From positions 1 through 7,642 of the forward strand of contig CAMOWO010000028.1 of NCBI GenBank assembly GCA_946628525.1: a stretch of 7,642 nt of DNA, read 5' to 3'. Below the pieces are notes generated by a model. The model was not told the DNA's origin. It searched no databases and saw nothing but the letters and a program-made list of their open reading frames with translations. Every line of letters begins with the position of its first letter. Positions within the stretch are counted from its first letter, which is position 1. The stretch is from an uncultured Bacillota bacterium. Lineage in GTDB: Bacteria > Bacillota_A > Clostridia > Peptostreptococcales > Anaerovoracaceae. Made by a program: the position numbers and the translations under genes. Positions 1 to 5,473 of this stretch are shown here, piece by piece.

Positions 1-960
1 ATCCTGGAGAAACTGTTGGCAGAAGAGATCGCTTCCGGCAAGATCGAGCTGAGACAGATCGAAGGCCTTACCATCGAGAACAGAGTCGCCAAGATGCAGG
101 CAGTACCAGACGACGTCCTGGCAGAGATCAAGAAGTGCGACCTTCTGCTGAAGGGACCGACCATGACCCCGGGCAAAGGCGACGACCTTCCGAACATCGA
201 GAGCGCCAACGTCACACTGAGAAGACAGCTGGATCTCTTTGCGAACGTGAGACCTGTCGTGGTACCGGAGAAGAATCTAGACTGGATGTTCTTCAGAGAA
301 AACACAGAAGGCGAGTACGCCCTGGGCAGCAGAGGCATCGATATCACTCCTGAGATCGCCATCGACTTCAAAGTCATCACGGATGCCGGCACGAAGAGAC
401 TCGCCCGCATGGCTTTTGAGCATGCGAAGAAGAACGGCAACAAGAACGTTACGATCGTCACGAAGGCGAACATCATGAAGAAGACGGACGGCAAGTTCCT
501 CCAGATCTGCTATGACATGGCAAAGGAATATCCGGACATCAAGGTCAACGACAGATACGTAGACATTTGCTCTGCGAACCTCATCAACGATCAGGTCAAC
601 AGCGACTTTAACGTATTCATCCTGCCGAACCTCTATGGTGACATCATCACTGATGAAGCGGCTCAGATGCAGGGCGGCGTAGGCACTGCAGGAAGCGCCA
701 ACATCGGCAACAGATACGCTATGTTCGAAGCCATCCACGGATCCGCAGAGAGAATGGTCAAAGAAGGAAGAGGCGCATTCGCCAACCCTGCCAGCATCTG
801 CAGAGCAGCCGTCATGATGCTCAGACACGCAGGCATCATGGAGAAGGCGCAGAAGCTGGAAGACGTTCTCAACGATGCACAGGATGCCATCAACATCGTA
901 AGGGACGGCTCCGGACACACGGCGAACGACTTCACGGAATACGTGATGGGAAGGCTGTAG
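1..960 (+). CDS. icd: Isocitrate dehydrogenase (isocitrate/isopropylmalate dehydrogenase family), 5'-truncated
   Basis: This family oxidatively decarboxylates isocitrate to 2-oxoglutarate in the cytoplasm; in anaerobes the step mainly feeds glutamate synthesis. The reading frame is open from base 1 and ends with TAG at 958-960. It gives 319 residues, so roughly 20-40 N-terminal residues lie outside the window. A TTG at 16 is not a credible start because homology runs through it. Counting from the first visible codon, the substrate loop carries Ser68, Asn70 and Arg74 (SANVTLRRQLDL). This is the isocitrate pattern rather than the hydrophobic leucine pattern of isopropylmalate enzymes. Also present are Arg84, FRENTEGEY with Arg99 and Tyr106, the catalytic Lys155 (TKANIMK), and the metal ligands Asp214 and Asp218 in NLYGDIITDEAAQ. 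The cofactor loop after HGSA (246-249) reads Glu-Arg-Met, so NAD versus NADP use cannot be called with certainty. The substrate could also be homoisocitrate or a similar compound, though this is less likely. Confidence 0.85.
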   Translation: MLEKLLAEEIASGKIELRQIEGLTIENRVAKMQAVPDDVLAEIKKCDLLLKGPTMTPGKGDDLPNIESANVTLRRQLDLFANVRPVVVPEKNLDWMFFRENTEGEYALGSRGIDITPEIAIDFKVITDAGTKRLARMAFEHAKKNGNKNVTIVTKANIMKKTDGKFLQICYDMAKEYPDIKVNDRYVDICSANLINDQVNSDFNVFILPNLYGDIITDEAAQMQGGVGTAGSANIGNRYAMFEAIHGSAERMVKEGRGAFANPASICRAAVMMLRHAGIMEKAQKLEDVLNDAQDAINIVRDGSGHTANDFTEYVMGRL

Positions 961-969
961 GGAACGGCA

Positions 970-1638
970 ATGGTAATATATAAATTCCCTGGAGACCTGG
1001 ATAACGGGAACGCGCCGATCAGCGACTCCCTCCTCGGTAAGCTGCGAAGAGACATCCTGACGGGGGTGTTCACGCCGGGGCAGAAACTGACGGAGCAGGA
1101 ACTTTGCAAGCGTTACGACATCAGCAGGACCCCGGTGAGGGAAGCCCTTCGCCAGCTTGAAGCGGACGGTCTGGTGGAGATGGTCCTCAACAGAGGCGCC
1201 TTCGTGGTAGGCATGAGCGACCAGGACTACAGAGACCTTTTCGAGCTTCGCAAAATATGCGAGATCCAGGCGGTGAAGTGGGCCATAGACAGGATCACGG
1301 ACGAGCAGATGGATGCGCTGGAAGAGACCTTTGAGTTCATGGAGTTCTACACTTTGCGAAACGACATCGACAAGATGCTCACCATAAACAGCGGATTCCA
1401 CCAGGTGATCTACGAGGCGGCGAACAACAGGCAGCTCCAAAAGCTGCTGGCCTCCTACCAGAGCATATGCAAATACAAAAGTGCCGACGCTGTCTACGAC
1501 GACGACTACCTCCAGCAGGTGCTGGAGGAGCACCGAGGCATCTTCAAAGCCTTCGTGGACAAAGATGTGAAGGCCGGCGCCCAGGCCATGGAGCGCCACA
1601 TGAACAGAACAAAGGAGCGCCGCTGCGGCAGCGTATAG
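970..1638 (+). CDS. GntR-family transcriptional regulator, FadR/FCD subfamily
   Basis: This 222-residue DNA-binding regulator has the usual length for the FadR branch of GntR. Residues about 17-80 form the winged helix-turn-helix; the signature SRTPVREALRQLE sits at 52-64 and the wing (NRGAFVV) at 74-80. Residues about 86-215 form the all-helical FCD ligand-binding domain. Likely metal ligands are Asn140 (often Asp in the family), His144, His188 and His210, the typical set through which FCD domains hold a metal and a carboxylic acid effector. The ATG at 970 lies 9 nt after the isocitrate dehydrogenase stop, with an AGGGA ribosome site (959-963) overlapping that stop codon and a 6-nt spacer. 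Co-transcription with the dehydrogenase gene, and control of it or of genes further upstream, is inferred from position. The effector is unknown. The last residues are basic and show no domain. Confidence 0.9.
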   Translation: MVIYKFPGDLDNGNAPISDSLLGKLRRDILTGVFTPGQKLTEQELCKRYDISRTPVREALRQLEADGLVEMVLNRGAFVVGMSDQDYRDLFELRKICEIQAVKWAIDRITDEQMDALEETFEFMEFYTLRNDIDKMLTINSGFHQVIYEAANNRQLQKLLASYQSICKYKSADAVYDDDYLQQVLEEHRGIFKAFVDKDVKAGAQAMERHMNRTKERRCGSV

Positions 1639-1665
1639 AAGTTCACAGCAAACAAACATCTGTTC

Positions 1666-1694
1666 TTGAACACACGTTCCCGGGATGGTATAAT
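1666..1694 (+). promoter_or_regulatory. Sigma-A type promoter with extended -10, upstream of the radical SAM operon
   Basis: The -35 element TTGAAC (1666-1671; four of six matches to TTGACA in order) and a perfect -10 TATAAT (1689-1694) are separated by 17 nt. A TGG at 1686-1688 gives an extended -10. Transcription would begin near base 1701, leaving a leader of only about 13 nt, so the ribosome site lies almost at the 5' end of the message. The preceding gene ends at 1638 with no terminator visible, so some readthrough from upstream is possible. A LexA-type box occupies the spacer. Confidence 0.85.
1668..1679. promoter_or_regulatory. Predicted LexA/DinR operator (SOS box)
   Basis: GAACACACGTTC is an exact match to the Gram-positive SOS-box core GAAC-N4-GTTC. 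The inner ACAC also satisfies the RNRY preference described for the Bacillus subtilis DinR/LexA site; only the outermost C and G of the 14-base consensus are missing. It overlaps the last four bases of the -35 element and most of the spacer, the classical position for a repressor that blocks RNA polymerase. I found no other exact match in the window by eye. An eight-base fixed pattern is expected about once per 65 kb by chance, so a match exactly inside the promoter of a repair-type operon is unlikely to be accidental. LexA binding itself is inference. Confidence 0.75.
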
Positions 1695-1702
1695 AGTCCT
1701 GT

Positions 1703-1707
1703 GGAGG
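1703..1707 (+). promoter_or_regulatory. Ribosome binding site fixing the radical SAM gene start
   Basis: GGAGG lies 6 nt before the ATG at 1714. It decides the start in favour of 1714, over an upstream in-frame TTG at 1666 that lies inside the -35 element and over ATGs at 1726 and 1738. Confidence 0.85.
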
Positions 1708-1713
1708 TGCGTC

Positions 1714-3117
1714 ATGAGTGGTTCGATGGACGTGATAATGGACAAACTGAAGATCCTTGCAGACAGCGCGAAGTACGATGTTTCCTGCTCCAGCAGCGGC
1801 GTGGGCCGTGCAAGCAGCGGGGCCATCGGAAGCACGACGGCGGCAGGACTTTGCCATACCTGGTCCGCCGACGGAAGGTGCGTATCCCTTCTCAAGGTGC
1901 TGTTTTCCAACAACTGCGTCTACAACTGCGAGTACTGCGTGAACAGGCGGGAGAACGATTTCCCACGGGCATCCTTTGAGCCGGAGGAACTGGCGAAGCT
2001 CACCATCGAGTTCTACAGAAGGAACTACATCGAGGGGCTGTTTATCAGTTCTGCGGTGGAGGTGTCCCCGGACTACACGGCGGAGAGGATCCTGAAGGCG
2101 ATCCGGATCCTGCGCTACGAGTATAGGTTCACAGGGTACATCCACGCCAAGATCATCCCGGGAGTATCGAAGGAACTGCTCCACGAGATCGGGATGGTGG
2201 CGGACAGACTCAGCGTCAACATCGAGATGCCCAACGCAGAGAGCCTGAGCATGCTGGCGCCGCAGAAGAAGCCGAAGCAGATCTTCGCGCCCATGAAGCA
2301 GATCACCAATACTCTCATCGAGAGGGGCGCTTTGGTGGGACCGGGAAATATGTTCAAGGGTCAGAACCTCAACACACCGGCCCATATGCTGGGACCGGAC
2401 AAACTCACATACGAGAATGCGCTGGTGCCTTTTGGCAGGAAGCACGACGGCACCGCCTTTGCACCTGCGGGACAGACCACCCAGATGATCATCGGTGCGG
2501 CGGGGGAGAGCGACGCCCAGATCCTTACCACCAGCGAGAACCTTTATAAGACGTTCAAGATGAAGAGGGTCTACTATTCGGCCTACATCCCCGTGGTGGA
2601 CTCGCCGAAACTTCCGGATCTGACAGGGGCGCCGCCTCTGAAGCGGGAGCACAGAGTGTATCAGGCGGACTGGCTCCTGCGGTTCTACGGATTCACCGTC
2701 GACGAACTTTTCAGGGGGCCGGGGGACAATCTGGATCCCGACCTGGACCCGAAGGTGACCTGGGCTCTTCGAAACCTGGACCTGTTCCCTGTTGAAGTCA
2801 ACAGGGCGTCCTATGCCGAGCTCATGCGGGTGCCGGGCATCGGTGCTGTGACGGCAAGGCGTATCATCAGGGCCAGGAAGATGAGTTCCGTGGGCTTCGA
2901 TGAATTGAAAAAGATGGGCGTGGTGCTTAAGAGAGCGCGTTATTTCATCACGTGCAGGGGCAAGTACACCGGAGACCGGGAGTTCCTGCCGGAGACGTTG
3001 CGCTCGGCCATACTGGGCATGGAGAACGGCGTCCAGCTGTCCATGTTCGACTCCAACTGGAAGAGCCTGGAGCAGGGCGCTGCCATGGAGAAGCTCTGCG
3101 AATCGGGGGTGATCTGA
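1714..3117 (+). CDS. Putative DNA modification/repair radical SAM protein with C-terminal helix-hairpin-helix
   Basis: The 467-residue product matches the family known as 'putative DNA modification/repair radical SAM protein' (TIGR03916 type, recognised from memory). That family is widespread, biochemically uncharacterised, and typically found beside a DUF4130 partner, as here. The radical SAM cluster motif is Cys68-x3-Cys72-x2-Cys75 (CVYNCEYC), followed by a TIM-barrel-like region to about residue 300. Three further cysteines precede it (Cys25 in DVSCSSSG, Cys47 and Cys56) and could hold another metal site. Residues 363-389 form a helix-hairpin-helix with the hairpin VPGIG at 373-377, a non-specific DNA-binding element. 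No signal peptide or membrane segment is visible. The chemistry is unknown; a radical reaction on damaged or modified DNA is the obvious hypothesis. It is the first gene of a unit with its own promoter and predicted SOS box. Confidence 0.9.
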   Translation: MSGSMDVIMDKLKILADSAKYDVSCSSSGVGRASSGAIGSTTAAGLCHTWSADGRCVSLLKVLFSNNCVYNCEYCVNRRENDFPRASFEPEELAKLTIEFYRRNYIEGLFISSAVEVSPDYTAERILKAIRILRYEYRFTGYIHAKIIPGVSKELLHEIGMVADRLSVNIEMPNAESLSMLAPQKKPKQIFAPMKQITNTLIERGALVGPGNMFKGQNLNTPAHMLGPDKLTYENALVPFGRKHDGTAFAPAGQTTQMIIGAAGESDAQILTTSENLYKTFKMKRVYYSAYIPVVDSPKLPDLTGAPPLKREHRVYQADWLLRFYGFTVDELFRGPGDNLDPDLDPKVTWALRNLDLFPVEVNRASYAELMRVPGIGAVTARRIIRARKMSSVGFDELKKMGVVLKRARYFITCRGKYTGDREFLPETLRSAILGMENGVQLSMFDSNWKSLEQGAAMEKLCESGVI

Positions 3118-3857
3118 TGGATTACCTGTACGACGGAAGTTTCTCAGGACTGCTCACCTGCATCTATCATCATTACTATACCGGCAAGGCCACGGGCATA
3201 TATACGAGCGACAGCTATCAGATGAACATGCTCTCGGAGGCCATGACGGTGGAGACGGAGCAGGATAAGGCGGACCGGGTCTACGATGCCCTGGAGGAGA
3301 AGGTGTCTCACTATGCCGTGCGGTGCATTTACAAGACGTTCCTTTCCTCTGTTCCGGACAAAGAAATGAAGATCCTTCGCTTCGTCGTGATGGGCTTTCG
3401 CGTGGGACCCGGCATCACGTTGATGCACGGCAATGACATTGCAGAGGGGGTCCTGGGCGCGGTGAGAGCCGTGAGCAACGAGACGGAGAAGATGAGGCAG
3501 TTCGTCAGATTCGCCCAGCTTGCCGGCGGCATCATGTACGGACGCATCGAGCCGGACCACGATGTGACGGAACTGCTTTGGCATCATTTCACGGAGCGGT
3601 TCAGTTTCCAGCCCTTCATCATCCACGATGTGGGAAGGGACAAGGCGCTGGTAGCCTACGGCCGCCAGTGGTACATAACGGATTTTACAGATGAGGACCT
3701 TCCGGAGTATACTGAAGAAGAAATGGATTATCAGGAACTCTGGAAGGATTACTTCGATAATATTGCGATCAAACAGAGAATCAACCCCACCTGCCAGAGA
3801 AACAACGTACCGATGAAGTACCGCAAGCATCTGGTAGAGTTCCAAAGGGTGAAGTGA
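3117..3857 (+). CDS. DUF4130-family partner of the radical SAM protein (probable DNA metabolism protein)
   Basis: This 246-residue protein matches the TIGR03915/DUF4130 type, the usual genomic partner of the preceding radical SAM family; its function is unknown. Recognisable features are the N-terminal YDGSFSGLLTCIY (residues 4-16), the central RIEPDHDVTELL motif (143-154) with the family's Glu-Pro-Asp-His, and the C-terminal NPTCQRNNVPMKYRKHL region (223-239). In many genomes the same domain is fused to a uracil-DNA glycosylase-like domain; that part is absent here and the stop follows the DUF4130 end directly. The ATG at 3117 overlaps the upstream TGA by one base (TGATG), pointing to translational coupling and a fixed ratio of the two products. 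A weak GGGGG ribosome site is at 3105-3109. The frame stays open upstream to 2952, but that extension lies inside the radical SAM gene and lacks family similarity. Confidence 0.88.
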   Translation: MDYLYDGSFSGLLTCIYHHYYTGKATGIYTSDSYQMNMLSEAMTVETEQDKADRVYDALEEKVSHYAVRCIYKTFLSSVPDKEMKILRFVVMGFRVGPGITLMHGNDIAEGVLGAVRAVSNETEKMRQFVRFAQLAGGIMYGRIEPDHDVTELLWHHFTERFSFQPFIIHDVGRDKALVAYGRQWYITDFTDEDLPEYTEEEMDYQELWKDYFDNIAIKQRINPTCQRNNVPMKYRKHLVEFQRVK

Positions 3858-3862
3858 AGATC

Positions 3863-3870
3863 AGGAGGTG
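3863..3870 (+). promoter_or_regulatory. Strong ribosome binding site of the sirtuin gene
   Basis: AGGAGGTG, a full anti-16S match, sits 5 nt before the ATG at 3876 (7 nt counted from the GG at 3867-3868). It suggests the third gene of the unit is translated independently and well. Confidence 0.85.
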
Positions 3871-3875
3871 AGAGA

Positions 3876-4601
3876 ATGGATCCAAGAGTCAAAGAGATCA
3901 TTGACAGGAGCAAGCACGTCGTATTCTTCGGAGGAGCGGGCGTTTCCACAGAGAGCAACATCCCGGACTTCCGTTCCGAGTCAGGCCTTTATCAGGCGAT
4001 GAACGAGTACGGCCATTCGCCGGAGACCATGCTCAGCAGGAGTTTCTTCGACAGGCACACGGAGACCTTCTTCGATTACTACAAGAAGAACCTCATTTAC
4101 CAGGATGCCAAGCCGAACAAGGCCCATCTGGCCCTGGCGAAATTGGAGGAAGAGGGCAAGCTCATCGGCATCGTGACACAGAATATCGACGGCCTGCATC
4201 AGAAGGCCGGAAACAAGTTGGTCTACGAACTCCACGGATCGACGCTGAGGAACAACTGCATGGACTGCGGCAAGTTCTACGACCTGGACTTCATCATGGA
4301 TGAAGCCAACTGTGAGAACGGCATCCCGAAGTGCCCTGTATGCGGAGGCATCATCAAGCCGGATGTGGTACTCTACGAGGAAGCACTGGACGATACGGTC
4401 ATCAGAGGGGCCGTGGACGCCATCGCCAAGGCCGACACCCTGATCGTGGGAGGCACGTCGCTAGTGGTATATCCTGCGGCGGGACTGATCCATTACTTCC
4501 GCGGCAAGGACCTCATCCTGATCAATAAGAGCAGCACCCAGGCCGATAAGGAGGCGACCCTCGTCATCCACGATTCCATCGGCAAAGTTTTGGGAGATTA
4601 G
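3876..4601 (+). CDS. Sir2-family NAD-dependent protein deacylase (sirtuin)
   Basis: This enzyme removes acyl groups from protein lysines, consuming NAD+ and giving nicotinamide and O-acyl-ADP-ribose, in the cytoplasm. At 241 residues it is a minimal, complete bacterial sirtuin. The NAD-binding motifs are GAGVSTESNIPDFRS (20-34; Asn28 replaces the common Gly) and TQNIDGLHQKAG (101-112). The catalytic base is His120 (HGS). Zinc is bound by Cys128, Cys131, Cys153 and Cys156, and GGTSLVVYPAA (192-202) completes the cofactor site. The Tyr-x-x-Arg pair that marks desuccinylases such as SIRT5 is not evident after residue 55, and the sequence resembles class U enzymes like Thermotoga Sir2, so deacetylation is the likelier activity. 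The gene starts 18 nt after the DUF4130 gene and is followed by a terminator, making it the last gene of the predicted SOS-regulated unit. Confidence 0.95.
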   Translation: MDPRVKEIIDRSKHVVFFGGAGVSTESNIPDFRSESGLYQAMNEYGHSPETMLSRSFFDRHTETFFDYYKKNLIYQDAKPNKAHLALAKLEEEGKLIGIVTQNIDGLHQKAGNKLVYELHGSTLRNNCMDCGKFYDLDFIMDEANCENGIPKCPVCGGIIKPDVVLYEEALDDTVIRGAVDAIAKADTLIVGGTSLVVYPAAGLIHYFRGKDLILINKSSTQADKEATLVIHDSIGKVLGD

Positions 4602-4607
4602 TACACC

Positions 4608-4633
4608 AAAAGCAGCCATAAACGGCTGCTTTT
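4608..4633 (+). terminator. Intrinsic terminator closing the radical SAM-DUF4130-sirtuin unit
   Basis: A perfect 10-bp inverted repeat, AAAAGCAGCC (4608-4617) and GGCTGCTTTT (4624-4633), encloses a 6-base loop (ATAAAC). The GC-rich six-pair core is followed by four T residues. It begins 7 nt after the sirtuin stop codon. The flanking A and T tracts would let it work on either strand, but no gene on the minus strand needs it. Confidence 0.9.
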
Positions 4634-4634
4634 A

Positions 4635-4643
4635 TGATATAAT
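4635..4643 (+). promoter_or_regulatory. Extended -10 promoter for surE-DUF2156-glnS
   Basis: TGATATAAT gives a perfect -10 (TATAAT, 4638-4643) preceded by the TGn extension. At 17-nt spacing the -35 position (4615-4620, GCCATA) is poor and falls inside the terminator hairpin, so the extended -10 would carry most of the recognition. Transcription would begin near 4650 and leave a leader of about 55 nt. Confidence 0.7.
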
Positions 4644-4654
4644 ACTCGGGTGAA

Positions 4655-4670
4655 TCTGCCCTGTAGCAGA
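4655..4670 (+). other. Small hairpin in the surE leader
   Basis: TCTGC (4655-4659) and GCAGA (4666-4670) can pair around a 6-base loop, close to the expected 5' end of the transcript. A five-pair stem is weak. It may only protect the message end, or it may be chance. It is not followed by a T tract, so it is not a terminator, and nothing resembling a T-box or known riboswitch is visible in this short leader. Confidence 0.35.
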
Positions 4671-4689
4671 ATGAGACTTATTGGCTGTT

Positions 4690-4694
4690 AGGAG
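4690..4694 (+). promoter_or_regulatory. Ribosome binding site of surE
   Basis: AGGAG lies 11 nt before the ATG at 4706, slightly longer than ideal. A second GGA at 4698-4700 is nearer. The start is fixed by the family N-terminus MNILVANDDG rather than by the spacing. Confidence 0.65.
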
Positions 4695-4705
4695 ACCGGA
4701 TAGAT

Positions 4706-5470
4706 ATGAACATATTGGTAGCAAATGATGACGGCATAGATGCTCGCGGGATAAAGGAACTGGTGGCGACGCTTTCGACGGTGGCGGATGTGTACGTGTT
4801 CGCACCGGACGGACAGAGGAGCGCCTTCAGCCATTCCATCACTACGGGTCGTAAGATCACCGGTGTGCGCGCGGAGTTTCCGGGAGCGAAACTGGCATAC
4901 GCCCTTTCGGGGACGCCGGCGGACTGCGTGAAGCTGGGATGCAGGTTCCTTAGAGCAAGGGGCATCCGGGTGGATATGGTCTATGCGGGGATCAACCACG
5001 GAAGCAATCTCGGGACGGATACGATCTATTCCGGGACAGTGGGTGCTGCCGTGGAGGGCAATATCTGCGGCGTTCCTGCAGTGGCGGTGTCGGTGGGCAG
5101 CCACCAGGCAACGCATTTTGACTATGCCTGTGAGCTGGCGCTGAGCACCTTGGAGAAAGCGGCAGACAAGATCGGCCCAGATACGGTGATCAATATCAAC
5201 GTGCCGGATCTTCCGAAGGAAGAGGTGAAGGGCGTCAGATACACGGCCCTGGGAGACAGAGACTACAACGAATCCTTCTCTGCGGAACAGGCGATGAAGG
5301 ACACCATCGAATACGAGTACAGCGGAGCGCCTCTGATGTACGAGGGACTGCCTGACGTTCTTGATGTGATCTCACACCAGAAAGGATACGCCACCATCAC
5401 TCCTTTGCAGAGGGACATGACGTATTACGGCAAGATGGAAGATCTGAGAAACTGGGGGATAGACGAGTAA
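4706..5470 (+). CDS. surE: 5'/3'-nucleotidase SurE
   Basis: SurE is a metal-dependent cytoplasmic phosphatase that removes phosphate from nucleoside 5'- and 3'-monophosphates, and from short polyphosphate in studied members. The 254-residue length is normal. The metal-binding residues are all present: Asp8 and Asp9 in NDDG, Ser39 in QRSAFSHS (38-44 region), and Asn97 in GINHGSNLG (95-103). SGTPADCVKLG (68-78) and YSGTVGAAVEG (108-118) are further family signatures. The C-terminal part (about 225-254) is the swapped extension used for dimer or tetramer formation. It is the first gene of a three-gene unit with its own promoter. The gene itself shows nothing unusual. Confidence 0.97.
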   Translation: MNILVANDDGIDARGIKELVATLSTVADVYVFAPDGQRSAFSHSITTGRKITGVRAEFPGAKLAYALSGTPADCVKLGCRFLRARGIRVDMVYAGINHGSNLGTDTIYSGTVGAAVEGNICGVPAVAVSVGSHQATHFDYACELALSTLEKAADKIGPDTVININVPDLPKEEVKGVRYTALGDRDYNESFSAEQAMKDTIEYEYSGAPLMYEGLPDVLDVISHQKGYATITPLQRDMTYYGKMEDLRNWGIDE

Positions 5471-5473
5471 CCG

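Noticed and set aside
16..18. TTG as the start of the isocitrate dehydrogenase gene
   Set aside because: The frame is open to base 1, no ribosome site precedes the TTG, and the family N-terminal strand would be missing. The gene simply begins outside the window.
1666..1713. An N-terminal extension of the radical SAM protein from a TTG at 1666
   Set aside because: The TTG is part of the -35 element and lies upstream of the expected transcript start. The ATG at 1714 has a good ribosome site, and the family N-terminus begins just after it.
277..2652. A 791-codon open frame on the minus strand across the isocitrate dehydrogenase, GntR and radical SAM genes
   Set aside because: All three sense genes happen to be in the same frame and the antisense frame is codon-aligned with them. 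It could be interrupted only by sense TTA, CTA or TCA codons, which are very rare here. It ends exactly at a sense CTA Leu codon (277-279). Its translation resembles no family and is rich in His, Arg, Val and Leu, as expected for an antisense shadow.
2952..3116. An N-terminal extension of the DUF4130 protein
   Set aside because: These codons lie wholly within the radical SAM gene and have no family similarity. The ATG at 3117 starts the recognisable YDGSF region.
4671..4691. A six-codon open frame (MRLIGC) in the surE leader, whose stop overlaps the surE ribosome site
   Set aside because: It has no convincing ribosome site and no codon pattern suggesting attenuation. Frames this short arise easily by chance.
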